Shown: positions 25,847 to 35,666, numbered from the stretch's first letter. The stretch is DNA of 45,690 bases from Salaquimonas sp. (GCA_022340185.1 JAJDOK010000060.1:1-45690); one strand, 5' to 3'. The notes: a model not told the origin generated them from the sequence alone. Made by a program: numbers and translations.

Positions 25847-25972
25847 AATAGAACGCCTTTGTTGCGGTGCAGCGAATGGTATTTGACCGACAAATGTGAA
25901 ACAATACGCGGTGGGCACGGCTATCGCCTGCCTGTTCGACAGCCGAATTTCAGCGATCAGACGGGCTTGAAG

Positions 25973-27454
25973 ATGACCAGCCAGTTCATACCGGTCGAGC
26001 CGTTCGACTATGTCGTCTTCGGCGGCACGGGCGACCTTGCCGAGCGCAAGCTGATCCCCGCGCTCTATCACCGCGCCTGCGACAGCCAGATCATCGGCGG
26101 GTCGCGGATCGTCGGCGCGGCGCGCGCGGAGATGAGCAATGACGAATTCCGCGAATTCGCCCGCAAGGCGCTGCAGGAGCACATCAAGGAGATCGACCTC
26201 AATCCGGATCAGGTGAACGCTTTCCTCGATCGGCTGTACTATGTTTCCGTCGACGCGAAATCCGAGAAAGGCTGGGACGCGCTGAAGCAATTGCTCGGCG
26301 ACGAGCCACGGGTACGCGCCTTCTATCTTGCCGTCGGGCCTTCGATCTTCGGCGACATCGCGGCAAGGCTCGGCGAACACGGGCTCATCCGCGAGGATTC
26401 TCGCCTCGTCATCGAAAAGCCGATCGGTCACGATCTCGCCAGCGCGCATGAACTCAACATGGCGATCGGACGCCATTTCCGCGAAGAACAGGTCTTCCGC
26501 ATCGATCACTATCTCGGCAAGGAGACGGTGCAGAACCTGATGGCGCTGCGGTTCGCCAACGCGCTTTACGAACCGCTGTGGAATTCGAGCCATATCGACC
26601 ATGTGCAGATCACGGTCGCAGAGACCCTCGGGCTGGAGGGCCGCGCCGGCTATTACGACAAGTCGGGTGCGATCCGCGACATGGTGCAGAACCACATGAT
26701 GCAATTGCTCTGCCTCGTCGCCATGGAGCCTCCGGCAGCGATCGAAGCCGACCCGGTGCGCGACGAGAAACTGAAGGTTTTGCGGGCTCTCAAGCGCATC
26801 AATGCCAGCAATGTCAGCGACCTTACCGTGCGCGGACAATATTCGGCCGGCGCATCGGATGGCAGCGCGGTGTCGGGTTATCTCGATGAACTGGGAAACG
26901 GCAATTCCGATACCGAGACCTTCGTCGCGATCAAGGCGGAGGTCGAGAACTGGCGCTGGGCCGGCGTGCCCTTCTATCTCAGAACGGGAAAGAGGCTGGC
27001 GCAGCGCGTCTCGGAGATCGTCATCCAGTTCAAGCCGGTGCCGCACAATGTCTTCAATTCCGACGCGGGCAGACCGATCGCCAACCGGCTGGTGCTGCGG
27101 CTGCAGCCCGGCGAGGCGGTGAGTCAGATGATCATGATCAAGGATCCGGGTCCCGGCGGCATGCGTCTCAGGGAAGTCGCGCTCGACATGAGCTTTTCGG
27201 AACATTTCGAGGTGCGTTCGCCTGACGCCTATGAGCGTCTGCTGCTTGATGTGGTGCGCGGCTATCAGACGCTGTTCATGCGCCGCGACGAGGTGGAAGC
27301 CGCATGGGAGTGGGTCGACCCGATCATCTCCGCGTGGCAGGAAACCGAGCAACGCTGCAAGAAGTACACTTCGGGGACCTGGGGTCCGACGGCAGCGATC
27401 GCACTGATCGAGCGAGACGGCCGGACCTGGCACGAAGAGGAACAGTTCGACTGA
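25973..27454 (+). CDS. zwf: Glucose-6-phosphate 1-dehydrogenase
   Basis: This 493-residue enzyme oxidises glucose-6-phosphate to 6-phosphogluconolactone with NADP+ (or NAD+), the entry step of the Entner-Doudoroff and pentose phosphate routes. The dinucleotide fingerprint GGTGDL is at residues 17-22, EKPIGHD at 148-154, and the active-site signature RIDHYLGKE at 176-184. The start at 25973 gives the family N-terminus MTSQFIPVEPFDYVVFGGTG; an upstream in-frame extension to 25859 looks like untranslated leader. It is the first gene of a zwf-pgl-edd operon, and its stop overlaps the pgl start by one base (TGATG). Confidence 0.97.
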   Translation: MTSQFIPVEPFDYVVFGGTGDLAERKLIPALYHRACDSQIIGGSRIVGAARAEMSNDEFREFARKALQEHIKEIDLNPDQVNAFLDRLYYVSVDAKSEKGWDALKQLLGDEPRVRAFYLAVGPSIFGDIAARLGEHGLIREDSRLVIEKPIGHDLASAHELNMAIGRHFREEQVFRIDHYLGKETVQNLMALRFANALYEPLWNSSHIDHVQITVAETLGLEGRAGYYDKSGAIRDMVQNHMMQLLCLVAMEPPAAIEADPVRDEKLKVLRALKRINASNVSDLTVRGQYSAGASDGSAVSGYLDELGNGNSDTETFVAIKAEVENWRWAGVPFYLRTGKRLAQRVSEIVIQFKPVPHNVFNSDAGRPIANRLVLRLQPGEAVSQMIMIKDPGPGGMRLREVALDMSFSEHFEVRSPDAYERLLLDVVRGYQTLFMRRDEVEAAWEWVDPIISAWQETEQRCKKYTSGTWGPTAAIALIERDGRTWHEEEQFD

Positions 27455-28146
27455 TGCACGTCCACGAATATGCCAGCCGCGAACAGCTTGCCGAGGCGCT
27501 CGCGAGGGGTGTGGCTGCAGTGCTGGCCGGCGGGGTCGCCGAACGCGGCTCGGCAACGCTCGCCGTCTCGGGCGGCTCGACGCCGGCACTGTTCCTGGCC
27601 CAGTTGTCGCAGACCGACATCGCCTGGGAAAACGTGACCGTCACGCTGGTCGACGAGCGGTTGGTGCCACCCGATCATCCGCGTTCCAATCTGGGCATGG
27701 TCAAACGCACATTGATGCAGGACAAGGCCGCAGCGGCAACGTTGATCCCGCTGGTAGAAGAAGAGACCGGTTCGGCCGAGGCGGCTGCGGAATTGGCCGA
27801 ACGGCGCCTTGCCGGCATTGGCCAGTTCGATGCGCTCATTCTGGGGATGGGAACGGATGGACACACCGCCTCGTTCTTTCCCGGAGGAGACCAGCTCAGC
27901 GAAGCGCTCGATGTTGCAAGCGAGGCGGGGGTCGTCACGATGGCGGCGTCGGGCGCCGGCGAGCGGCGCCTGACGTTGACGCTCAAGCCCATCCTCGACG
28001 CGCATTTCCTGGCGCTCCATATCGAGGGGGAAGAAAAGAAGGCCGTGCTCGAACAGGCACTGGGCGACGGACCGGTGGAGGCGATGCCGATACGTGCGGT
28101 GTTGCGTGGGGCCGGCGAGCGGCTCAACCTGTTCTGGGCGCCCTGA
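27454..28146 (+). CDS. pgl: 6-phosphogluconolactonase (DevB type)
   Basis: This 230-residue enzyme hydrolyses 6-phosphogluconolactone to 6-phosphogluconate. It is the NagB/DevB-fold type: the substrate motif [12 protein letters not shown] is at about residues 40-51, [16 protein letters not shown] at about 67-82, and the catalytic [14 protein letters not shown] at about 130-143. It overlaps the zwf stop by one base, so translation is coupled, and is followed 46 bp downstream by edd. No other candidate fits this position in the operon. Confidence 0.95.
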   Translation: MHVHEYASREQLAEALARGVAAVLAGGVAERGSATLAVSGGSTPALFLAQLSQTDIAWENVTVTLVDERLVPPDHPRSNLGMVKRTLMQDKAAAATLIPLVEEETGSAEAAAELAERRLAGIGQFDALILGMGTDGHTASFFPGGDQLSEALDVASEAGVVTMAASGAGERRLTLTLKPILDAHFLALHIEGEEKKAVLEQALGDGPVEAMPIRAVLRGAGERLNLFWAP

Positions 28147-28192
28147 CCAATCTGACCGGTCGCATGGCCAGCAACCGAAAGGAATCTTTCCG

Positions 28193-30010
28193 ATGGATGT
28201 CGATCGCCGCATTGCAGATGTCACCGAACGCCTGATCGAGCGCAGCCGGCCGACTCGCGGACCCTATCTGGAACGCATCATCGAACAGGCCGGCAAGGGG
28301 CCGCATCGCGCCGTGCTGTCCTGCGGCAATCTCGCCCATGGATTCGCGGCCTGCGGGGTATCCGACAAGCAGGCGCTGTCAGGCGACATCGTGCCCAATC
28401 TCGGCATCGTCACGGCCTATAACGACATGCTGTCGGCGCATCAGCCCTACAAGGACTTTCCCGATCTCATCAAGCAGGCCGCGCGCGAGACCGGTGGCGT
28501 GGCGCAGGTTGCTGGCGGGGTGCCCGCGATGTGCGACGGCGTCACCCAGGGCCAGCCCGGCATGGAATTGTCGCTGTTCTCGCGCGACGTGATCGCCATG
28601 GCCGCGGCGGTCGGGCTGACGCACAACATGTTCGACGCAGCCGTCTTTCTCGGCATCTGCGACAAGATCGTGCCGGGGCTGGTCATCGCCGCGCTGACCT
28701 TCGGCCATCTGCCGGCGGTGTTCGTGCCGGCCGGGCCGATGCCGTCCGGCCTTCCGAACGACGAAAAGGCGAAGGTCCGCCAGCTCTACGCGGAGGGCAA
28801 GGTCGGCCGCGCTGAACTGCTGGAATCGGAATCGAAATCCTATCATTCGCCCGGCACCTGCACCTTCTACGGCACCGCCAATTCCAACCAGATGCTGATG
28901 GAGATCATGGGGCTGCACCTGCCGGGCGCAAGTTTCGTCAACCCGAACACACCGCTGAGGGATGCGCTGACCAGAGCGGCGACGAAACGCGCACTGGCGA
29001 TCACCGCGCTCGGCAACGAATATACGCCCGTGGGTCAGGTCATCGACGAGAAGGCCATCGTCAATGGCGTCATCGGCCTGCATGCGACGGGCGGGTCGAC
29101 CAACCATACGCTGCATCTGGTCGCCATGGCGCGTGCCGCCGGCATCGCGCTCAGTTGGGAGGATATCGCCGACCTGTCGGAGGCGATCCCGCTGCTGGCG
29201 CGCGTCTATCCGAACGGGCTTGCCGACGTGAACCATTTCCACGCCGCCGGCGGCATGGGCTATCTGATCGGGCAATTGCTCGACGGCGGGCTGCTGCACG
29301 AGGATGTCAGGACCGTCTGGGGTTCCGGTCTGTCCAACTACCGGCAAGAACCGAAGCTCGGCGAAGACGGCGAGATCGTCTGGGAAAAGGCGGCGGAAGT
29401 CTCCGGCAACGACAAGGTGCTGGCGACGGTGGCCAATCCGTTCCAGATGGCGGGCGGTCTGAAGATGCTGTCGGGCAATCTCGGGCGTGCGGTCGCCAAG
29501 ATCTCCGCGGTGAAGGAAGAGCGTCATATCATCGAGGCGCCGGCAATCGTCTTCCATGACCAGGATGAAGTGCTGAAGGCCTTCAAGGCGGGCGAGCTGG
29601 AACGCGATTTCGTTGCCGTACTGCGCTTTCAGGGGCCGAAGGCGAACGGCATGCCGGAACTGCACAAGCTGACGCCGACGCTCGGCGTGTTGCAGGACCG
29701 GGGTTTCAGAATCGCGCTGGTGACCGACGGGCGGATGTCAGGGGCTTCCGGCAAGGTGCCGTCGGCCATTCACGTGACGCCGGAAGCACTCGACGGCGGA
29801 CCGATCGCCCGCGTGCGTGATGGCGACATGATCCGGCTCAACGCGAGGGCCGGCACGCTGGAAGTGCTGGTCGACGCCGAGGAGCTTGCATCACGCGAAG
29901 CAGCCTGCCCCGACCTTGGTGCCAACAATCATGGCTTCGGACGCGAACTCTTCGCCGCCTTCCGCAGGGTGGCAGGCCCGGCGGATATGGGCGCGAGCGT
30001 ATTCGGCTAG
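28193..30010 (+). CDS. edd: Phosphogluconate dehydratase
   Basis: This 605-residue Fe-S dehydratase of the IlvD/Edd family converts 6-phosphogluconate to 2-keto-3-deoxy-6-phosphogluconate, the committed step of the Entner-Doudoroff pathway. Cluster-ligand regions include [20 protein letters not shown], the IC in [11 protein letters not shown], and [14 protein letters not shown]. The late motif [20 protein letters not shown] is typical of the family. The start at 28193 follows AAAGGA by 9 nt and gives [19 protein letters not shown]. The aldolase gene eda that completes the pathway is not in this window. Dihydroxy-acid dehydratase is the nearest alternative, but the zwf-pgl context and overall similarity favour Edd. 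Confidence 0.96.
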   Translation: MDVDRRIADVTERLIERSRPTRGPYLERIIEQAGKGPHRAVLSCGNLAHGFAACGVSDKQALSGDIVPNLGIVTAYNDMLSAHQPYKDFPDLIKQAARETGGVAQVAGGVPAMCDGVTQGQPGMELSLFSRDVIAMAAAVGLTHNMFDAAVFLGICDKIVPGLVIAALTFGHLPAVFVPAGPMPSGLPNDEKAKVRQLYAEGKVGRAELLESESKSYHSPGTCTFYGTANSNQMLMEIMGLHLPGASFVNPNTPLRDALTRAATKRALAITALGNEYTPVGQVIDEKAIVNGVIGLHATGGSTNHTLHLVAMARAAGIALSWEDIADLSEAIPLLARVYPNGLADVNHFHAAGGMGYLIGQLLDGGLLHEDVRTVWGSGLSNYRQEPKLGEDGEIVWEKAAEVSGNDKVLATVANPFQMAGGLKMLSGNLGRAVAKISAVKEERHIIEAPAIVFHDQDEVLKAFKAGELERDFVAVLRFQGPKANGMPELHKLTPTLGVLQDRGFRIALVTDGRMSGASGKVPSAIHVTPEALDGGPIARVRDGDMIRLNARAGTLEVLVDAEELASREAACPDLGANNHGFGRELFAAFRRVAGPADMGASVFG

Positions 30011-30022
30011 CCCGCCTTTGTC

Positions 30023-30045
30023 ATGCTCGAGCTTGCCCCGAGCAT
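30023..30045. repeat. Intergenic palindromic repeat after edd
   Basis: ATGCTCG (30023-30029) and CGAGCAT (30039-30045) are perfect complements with a 9-nt spacer. The preceding GTC and the spacer resemble the rhizobial element in which GTCATGCTCG is found near CGAGCATC. It lies between edd (plus) and folD (minus), in a 162-bp region with no gene, and could also serve as a 3'-end hairpin. Further imperfect pairing continues to about 30165. Confidence 0.55.
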
Positions 30046-30172
30046 CCGACGAATCCCGATGTTGGCAGATACGCCGTCTTGTTCGCGACAAGCGCCCTGC
30101 ATTTCATCTACCCCTCCCATCCGGAGAAGGGGTTAGATCCTCGGCACAAGGCTAAGGATGACGGCGGGAAAT

Positions 30173-31078
30173 TCAATAGCTCGGCGGTTCGACGCCGGCC
30201 TTGCGGCAGGCGCTCGCCAGTGTCGAGGCCATCAGCATGGCGACCGTCATCTTGCCGACGCCGCCCGGCACCGGCGTGATCGAACCCGCCACTTCGGCGC
30301 ATTCATCGTAGGCGACATCGCCGACGACCTTGTATTTGCCCTCGCCCTTTTCAGGCGCAGGTACGCGGTTGATGCCGACATCGATGACGCATGCGCCGGG
30401 CTTGACCCAGTCGGCCTTGATCATTTCCGGGCGGCCGACGGCGGCGACCAGAATGTCGGCAGTGCGGCACAGGCCGGGCAAATCCTTCGTACGCGAATGC
30501 GCGATGGTCACCGTCGCATTGGCGGCGAGCAGGAGATGGGCCATCGGCTTGCCGACGATGTTGGAGCGGCCGACGACGACGGCATTGAGGCCGGAAAGGT
30601 CAGCGGCGCCGAGCGCGCGGCGCAGCAGCACCATAGAGCCGTTCGGCGTGCACGGCACGAAGGCCTCGCCGAGCTGGCCGGTGACGAGGCGGCCGACATT
30701 GACGAAATTGAAGCCGTCGACATCCTTGTCGGGATCAACCGCCTGGATCACCTTGCCGTCGTCGATATGGTCGGGCACCGGCAGTTGCACCAGAAAGCCG
30801 TGGATGGAATCGTCCTTGTTCAGCTTGTCGATCAAGGCCAGCAGATCGGCTTCCGGCGTGTCGGCCGGCAGGCGATAGGTTTCGGACTTGAAGCCGCATT
30901 CCTCGGCGCGCTTGCCCTTGGAGCGGACATAGGACTGGCTCGCCGGGTCCTCGCCGACGATGATAACGGCGATGCCGGGCTGTATGCCGGTATCGGCAAC
31001 CAGTTTCTGTGTCGCCGATTTCACGGTTGCCAACACATTCTCGGCGGCCGCCGTGCCATCGATCACCTTCGCCGTCAT
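30173..31078 (-). CDS. folD: Methylenetetrahydrofolate dehydrogenase/cyclohydrolase
   Basis: This 301-residue bifunctional enzyme converts 5,10-methylene-THF through methenyl-THF to 10-formyl-THF, supplying one-carbon units for purines and formyl-Met. The catalytic Tyr-Lys region is [14 protein letters not shown] (about 48-62). The conserved QLPVPDHI and the NADP-binding [16 protein letters not shown] are present, and the C-terminal [15 protein letters not shown] is diagnostic. It is a single gene; the ATG at 31078 begins [16 protein letters not shown], the family N-terminus. Confidence 0.97.
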   Translation of the reverse strand: MTAKVIDGTAAAENVLATVKSATQKLVADTGIQPGIAVIIVGEDPASQSYVRSKGKRAEECGFKSETYRLPADTPEADLLALIDKLNKDDSIHGFLVQLPVPDHIDDGKVIQAVDPDKDVDGFNFVNVGRLVTGQLGEAFVPCTPNGSMVLLRRALGAADLSGLNAVVVGRSNIVGKPMAHLLLAANATVTIAHSRTKDLPGLCRTADILVAAVGRPEMIKADWVKPGACVIDVGINRVPAPEKGEGKYKVVGDVAYDECAEVAGSITPVPGGVGKMTVAMLMASTLASACRKAGVEPPSY

Positions 31079-31189
31079 ACTGCCCTCCTGCCTGAATATT
31101 TCAGCGCCATGTATACACGGCGCGGAAACCGATAGGACAAGACGACGAGGATTGATAGGCCCTATGCGACAGGTTGCCGGCGTAATTGT

Positions 31190-31399
31190 TCAATCATTGC
31201 CGGCCTGCACTGTTTTGGCTGCCGCCTTCATGGCCTGGCGCAAGATGCCCATGTCGCCGATATGGTTGGCGAGCAGCAGGATGAGCCGCGCGTTGAGCGC
31301 GTCGCTATCCTCCTTGGAACGGCCCTCGTGCAGGCCGATCAATTCGGCGTAGAAATCGTCCGGTCTGGCGATATTGGCTTTCGTGATCAGTTCGCTCAT
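31190..31399 (-). CDS. DUF2783 domain protein
   Basis: This 69-residue helical protein (ANIARPDDFYAELIGLHEGR, then SDALNARLILLLANHIGDM) matches the DUF2783 family, small proteins usually encoded next to FAD-dependent aromatic monooxygenases. Function is unknown; a subunit or chaperone role for the monooxygenase is a reasonable guess. It starts 5 nt after the monooxygenase stop and is the last gene of the catabolic operon (35562 to 31190). The region 31079-31189 contains no other gene. Confidence 0.85.
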   Translation of the reverse strand: MSELITKANIARPDDFYAELIGLHEGRSKEDSDALNARLILLLANHIGDMGILRQAMKAAAKTVQAGND

Positions 31400-31404
31400 T
31401 GCAC

Positions 31405-33045
31405 TTATCCCCGATCCGTGTCTCTGGCCACGGCCTTGTTGAGCGCATCGCGCACCGCGGTTTCGTTGAAGCCAACCCAGCGCGCGGCGACATGCTGGTC
31501 GGGCCGGATCAGATAGACCGCGCTTTCGCGCCCGCCCAGATAACGTTCTGCCAGCGCGCCGCCTGGATCGTCCCTTGCCGACAGCGACACACGCTCGATT
31601 TCGATGCCGTCAACATCGAGGCGATCCGGCGCATCCACGTCGAACGTGACAAGCTGGAAGCAGCCGCCGAGGCGGTCGAGCAGCCAGCCCCCATCAACTC
31701 GAGCATCGCCGATCGGCGCGTCGCAAGCCGGCGAACCCGGCCGGGTGCGCGGCGGCATCTTTTCGTCATCGGGTCCGTTGAGGCTGGAACCGTCATAGGT
31801 GCATGGCACAGAAAGACGACCGGAATTGACCAGCGGACGAGCGAACTCGTAGTGCTCGGACAATTCGAGTACGGCGTCGCGGAAGGTGCGGCTAATCTCC
31901 GATTTCGGTGTGATGAAATCGGTCGAGCGGGTGGAATTCAGGATATTCTCGTCGGCGCCGTGAATACGCTCTTCATCGTAGCTGTCGAGCAGCACTTCCG
32001 GCGCCTTGCCATCGATCACCAGCTTCAGCTTCCAGACCAGATTATCGGTATCCTGCAGGCCGGAATTGGCGCCGCGTGCGCCGAAGGGCGAAACCTGATG
32101 GGCGGAATCGCCGGCGAACAGCACATGGCCGTGGCGGAACTTCGCCATGCGGCGGCACTGGAAGGTGTAGATCGACACCCATTCCAGTTCGAACTTCGCA
32201 TCGTCGCCCAGAAACGCCTTCAGCCTGCGCGTGACGTTTTCCGGCTTCTTTTCTTCTTCCTTGTCGATGTCCCAGCCGAGCTGGAAATCGACGCGCCAGA
32301 CATTGTCCGGCTGCTTGTGCAGCAGGGTGGACTGGCCGCGATTGAAGGGCGGATCGAACCAGAACCAGCGTTCGGTCGGGAAGTCGTCGCCTTCCATGAC
32401 GATATCGGCGATGAGGAAATTGTCCTCGAAGGTGCGACCGATGAAATCGAGCCCCATCATGGCGCGGATGGGCGAACCCGCACCGTCACAGGCGATCAGC
32501 CAGTCGGCATCGATCGCGTAGGCGCCGTCCGGCGTTTCGATCTCGAGATGAACGTGGCCGTCGCGCTGGCCGACCGATTTGACCCTGTTGCCACCGCGAA
32601 TCTCGATCGGCTTGCCCTCGGCATGCAGTTCGCGGACACGGTCGACCAGATATTTCTCGAAATGATATTGCTGGAGGTTGATGAAGGCCGGGCGCTTGTG
32701 GCCCCTCTCGGGGAGCAGGTTGAACTCGTAGACCTGGCGTTCGTCGAAGAACACCTTGCCGACATTCCAGACCACGCCCTTGTCGACCATCGCCTGACCG
32801 CAGCCCAGCCGGTCGAGGATTTCGAGCGGACGCTTGGCAAAGCAGATGGCGCGTGAACCCCAGCTCACCTTGTCGTTTTCATCCAGAATGACTACCGGTA
32901 CGCCACTTGTCGCCAGATCGATGGCAGCCGCCAGACCGACCGGTCCGGCGCCGACCACGACGACCGGATGGCGCACGGGAGCCACCGGGTCCTGATCGGC
33001 CGAACGCTGATATGGATAAAGCGGGGTTTCGAAAATCCGTGCCAT
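31405..33045 (-). CDS. FAD-dependent aromatic monooxygenase (MhpA/PheA-type)
   Basis: This 546-residue flavoprotein hydroxylase is of the group A phenol/3-(3-hydroxyphenyl)propionate hydroxylase type. The FAD motif VVGAGPVGLAAA is at about 31-42, and GDSAHQVSPFGARGANSGLQD at about 312-332 is the FAD-ribityl region with the conserved GD. Family members add one oxygen atom to an aromatic ring using NAD(P)H. The start at 33045, with GGAGGA 4 nt upstream, gives MARIFETPLYPYQRS; an upstream in-frame ATG at 33090 is less likely. Flanked by metallo-beta-lactamase-fold, FAH and DUF2783 genes, it is probably the entry oxygenase for an aromatic substrate not yet identified. Confidence 0.9.
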   Translation of the reverse strand: MARIFETPLYPYQRSADQDPVAPVRHPVVVVGAGPVGLAAAIDLATSGVPVVILDENDKVSWGSRAICFAKRPLEILDRLGCGQAMVDKGVVWNVGKVFFDERQVYEFNLLPERGHKRPAFINLQQYHFEKYLVDRVRELHAEGKPIEIRGGNRVKSVGQRDGHVHLEIETPDGAYAIDADWLIACDGAGSPIRAMMGLDFIGRTFEDNFLIADIVMEGDDFPTERWFWFDPPFNRGQSTLLHKQPDNVWRVDFQLGWDIDKEEEKKPENVTRRLKAFLGDDAKFELEWVSIYTFQCRRMAKFRHGHVLFAGDSAHQVSPFGARGANSGLQDTDNLVWKLKLVIDGKAPEVLLDSYDEERIHGADENILNSTRSTDFITPKSEISRTFRDAVLELSEHYEFARPLVNSGRLSVPCTYDGSSLNGPDDEKMPPRTRPGSPACDAPIGDARVDGGWLLDRLGGCFQLVTFDVDAPDRLDVDGIEIERVSLSARDDPGGALAERYLGGRESAVYLIRPDQHVAARWVGFNETAVRDALNKAVARDTDRG

Positions 33046-33065
33046 GTCTCCTCCCAGAAAGGTTC

Positions 33066-34028
33066 TCAGCCTTCCTGCAGCGCGTCCCACATCTGGCGGT
33101 CGCGTTCGGCGGTCCAGATCCGCGGCGTGTCGATGTCGCGGGCCTCGTCATAGGCGCGGGCGACGTTGAACGGCAGGCAGTGTTCATAGATGGCGTAATC
33201 GGAGAATTTCGGATCGCAGGCGGCGCGGGCAGCGTCCCAGGCTTCCTTTAGCGATCCACCGCGCTTTGCGACCCTGGCGACGGGATTGTAGGTCGAGCGC
33301 AGGAAGTCTCCGGTCAGGTCGAGCGCATCGTTGACCCTGCCCGAACCGACGAGTGCATCGCCACGGCCGGGCGCGATGGCATCGACCTGCCATTTCCTGA
33401 TATTTTCCAGCGTCGCCGGCCAGTCGTGGAAATGGCCGTCGCCGCAATAGCAGGCGGATCTGTACTCGACGATGTCGCCGGTGAACATGACGTTTGCGTC
33501 CGGCACATGGGCGACGATGTCACCAGTCGTGTGGGCGCGGCCGAGGAACATCAGATCAACGCGGCGCTTGCCGAGATAGATTGTCATGCGATCGGTGAAG
33601 GTGGTGGTCGGCCAGGTGAGCGGCGGGACCTGGTCGATGGAATCGTAACCGGCAAACAGACGCGGGAAGCGCATGAATTCCGACTCGCGGTCCTCGGCAC
33701 CACGCTCGACGACCATGGAGCGTGCCTTGGCGCTCATGATGATGGCCGGCGCGTGATAGGCGGAGGCGCCGAGCACGCGCACAGCGTGATAATGGGTCAG
33801 CACCAGATGGCTGATCGGCTTGTCGGTGACGGAGCGCACCTTCTCGATCACTTTGCCCGCCAGTTCGGGCGTCGCCTGCGCCTCGACGATCATCACGCTG
33901 TCATCGCCGATGATCACGCCGGTATTGGGATCGCCCTCGGCGGTGAAGGCCCAGATGTCGCGGCCGATCTCGTTGAAGGATATCTTCTTTTCGGCGAGAT
34001 CGCCGGCGGACGCGAATTGCTTGGTCAT
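33066..34028 (-). CDS. Metallo-beta-lactamase-fold hydrolase with altered metal motif
   Basis: This 320-residue protein of the metallo-beta-lactamase superfamily probably acts on an ester, thioester or lactone in the pathway. The family loop is THYHAVRVLG: H79 and H81 are present, but the usual Asp and His that follow (HxHxDH) are V83 and R84. Later metal-site elements GRAHTTGD and MFTGDIVEYR are kept. Loss of two ligands of the second metal site suggests a mononuclear enzyme or altered chemistry. Its start overlaps the stop of the DHFR-like gene by 4 bp (ATGA). No signal peptide is present. Confidence 0.83.
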   Translation of the reverse strand: MTKQFASAGDLAEKKISFNEIGRDIWAFTAEGDPNTGVIIGDDSVMIVEAQATPELAGKVIEKVRSVTDKPISHLVLTHYHAVRVLGASAYHAPAIIMSAKARSMVVERGAEDRESEFMRFPRLFAGYDSIDQVPPLTWPTTTFTDRMTIYLGKRRVDLMFLGRAHTTGDIVAHVPDANVMFTGDIVEYRSACYCGDGHFHDWPATLENIRKWQVDAIAPGRGDALVGSGRVNDALDLTGDFLRSTYNPVARVAKRGGSLKEAWDAARAACDPKFSDYAIYEHCLPFNVARAYDEARDIDTPRIWTAERDRQMWDALQEG

Positions 34029-34558
34029 TTTTCTTCTCCGAACGAATAAGCCAATTCGACCGAACCACCCGGCCAGACGCGACTGCCGGTCAGTTCGAGC
34101 CTACGCATGGCACCGTCGGCGAATACCAGCGGCCCGGAGCCGACGATGATTGGCATGATGAAAACGCGAACATGATCGAACATGCCGGCATCCAGTGCCG
34201 AACGCTGCACGATCCCGCCACCCAGGATCCAGATGGTCCCGTGGCCGGCTTGCTCGATCCTTCTTCTCAGCGCGGGATAGTCCGGCGACACGGCGACGAC
34301 GTCACCGCGTTCGGTGTCCAGCGGGCGGTTGGTGACCACATAAGCGGTTTTTCCGCTGTAGGCCCATTCATGGTTCGCGACGATCCAATCATAGGTCCTG
34401 CGCCCCATCACCAGACCATCGATGCCATCGTAGAAGGCATCATAATCGGTCTTCATCTCCTCCGGCATGCCGAGTGCGAGCAGCCAGCCCAGATCGTCAC
34501 CGCTGGCGGCGATACGCCCGTCGAGACTCATGGCGATGTAGCCGACGTATCGCGTCAA
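34025..34558 (-). CDS. Dihydrofolate reductase-like (RibD C-terminal) family protein
   Basis: This 177-residue NADPH-binding protein is of the RibD_C/DHFR-like family (YVGIAMSLDGRIAASGDDL-type start, seen here as YVGYIAMSLDGRIA). A DHFR-like glycine-rich segment YDAFYDGIDGLVMGRRTYDW and a nucleotide motif IWILGGGIVQRSAL follow. Proteins of this kind reduce a variety of small molecules, and DHFR activity itself is unlikely to be the role in this operon. The gene overlaps both neighbours by 4 bp (ATGA junctions at 34555-34558 and 34025-34028), so it is firmly coupled to the FAH and metallo-beta-lactamase-fold genes. Confidence 0.85.
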   Translation of the reverse strand: MTRYVGYIAMSLDGRIAASGDDLGWLLALGMPEEMKTDYDAFYDGIDGLVMGRRTYDWIVANHEWAYSGKTAYVVTNRPLDTERGDVVAVSPDYPALRRRIEQAGHGTIWILGGGIVQRSALDAGMFDHVRVFIMPIIVGSGPLVFADGAMRRLELTGSRVWPGGSVELAYSFGEEK

Positions 34559-35562
34559 GATTTTTCCACCTTCTGCTCGATCGCACCGAATATCGAATGG
34601 CCGTGCGCGTCCTTCATCTCGATTCTGACAATGTCACCAAATCTGAGGAACGGCGTCTTCGGCCCGCCGGTCTCGATCGTCTCGATGGTGCGGATTTCGG
34701 CGATGCAGGAATAGCCGACACCGCCTTCGGCGATCGGCTTGCCTGGCCCGCCGTCGAGCTTGTTCGATACCGTGCCCGAACCGATGATCGAGCCGGCGCA
34801 AAGCGGCCGGGTCTTCGCTGCATGAGCAATGAGCGTAGCGAAGTCGAAGGTCATGTCGACGCCCGCATCGGCCCGGCCGAAGGGCTTGCCGTTCAGATCG
34901 ACGTTGAGCGGCAGATGCAGTTTGCCGCCGTCCCAGGCGTCACCCAGTTCATCCGGCGTGGCGGTGACCGGCGAAAAGGCCGAGGAAGGCTTCGACTGGA
35001 AGAAGCCGAAGCCTTTGGAAAGTTCGGCGGGGATCAGGCCGCGCAGGCTGACATCGTTGACCAGCATGACGAGGCGGATCGCCTCGCGCGCCTGTTTGGT
35101 GCCGGCGCCGGCCGGTATGTCATCGACGATCACGGCAACCTCGCCCTCCATGTCGATGCCCCATGCTTCGTCAGCCATGCGGATCGGATCTCGGGGGCCA
35201 AGGAAGGAATCCGAACCACCCTGATACATCAGCGGATCGGACCAGAAGGTCTGCGGCATCTCGGCGCCACGCGCGCGGCGAACCAGTTCGACATGGTTCA
35301 CATAGGCCGATCCGTCAGCCCACTGATAGGCGCGCGGTAGCGGCGAAAGACAATCGTGTTCATGGAATCGTTCAGACGGCACCGAGCCGTGCTCGAGGCT
35401 TTCGGCGAGCGCGGCCAGTTTCGGTGCCGCTTCCGCCCAATCGTCGAGCGCGGCCTGCAAGGTCGGCGCAATGTCGGCAGCGTCGGTGCAGCGTGTCAGA
35501 TCGCGCGAAACGACGACCAGCTTTCCGTCGCGTGTGCCGTTTTTCAGTGTTGCCAGTTTCAT
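34555..35562 (-). CDS. Fumarylacetoacetate hydrolase-family protein
   Basis: This 335-residue FAH-fold hydrolase splits carbon-carbon bonds of fumarylacetoacetate or similar beta-diketo acids produced by ring cleavage. Motifs include MYQGGSDSFLGP, DMEGEVAVIVDDIPAG with the metal-binding acidic residues, RLVMLVNDVSLR, and SIIGSGTVSN near the end. It is the first gene of a five-gene minus-strand operon with a DHFR-like reductase, a metallo-beta-lactamase-fold protein, an aromatic monooxygenase and DUF2783. No homogentisate or gentisate dioxygenase is nearby, so the substrate may be unusual. The FAH family also includes ring-cleavage hydratases and decarboxylases. Confidence 0.88.
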   Translation of the reverse strand: MKLATLKNGTRDGKLVVVSRDLTRCTDAADIAPTLQAALDDWAEAAPKLAALAESLEHGSVPSERFHEHDCLSPLPRAYQWADGSAYVNHVELVRRARGAEMPQTFWSDPLMYQGGSDSFLGPRDPIRMADEAWGIDMEGEVAVIVDDIPAGAGTKQAREAIRLVMLVNDVSLRGLIPAELSKGFGFFQSKPSSAFSPVTATPDELGDAWDGGKLHLPLNVDLNGKPFGRADAGVDMTFDFATLIAHAAKTRPLCAGSIIGSGTVSNKLDGGPGKPIAEGGVGYSCIAEIRTIETIETGGPKTPFLRFGDIVRIEMKDAHGHSIFGAIEQKVEKS

Positions 35563-35666
35563 GTCCGAATTTCTCCCGCCCGGATGATCGGCTTGCGTTC
35601 GTCCAGCCGATTACGTTCTAGTCGCATATCTGCCGGCCGTAATCACGCTGTATCGAGAAACAATCC

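Noticed and set aside
25844..27589. Minus-strand open frame of 581 codons opposite zwf
   Set aside because: It is antisense to glucose-6-phosphate dehydrogenase, whose motifs are complete, and it shows no family resemblance.
28379..29665. Minus-strand open frame of 428 codons opposite edd
   Set aside because: It is a mirror frame of the dehydratase gene with low-complexity Arg/His/Gln composition and no motif.
31399..32856. Plus-strand open frame of 485 codons opposite the FAD monooxygenase
   Set aside because: It is antisense to a gene with complete FAD motifs, and the translated product resembles no family.
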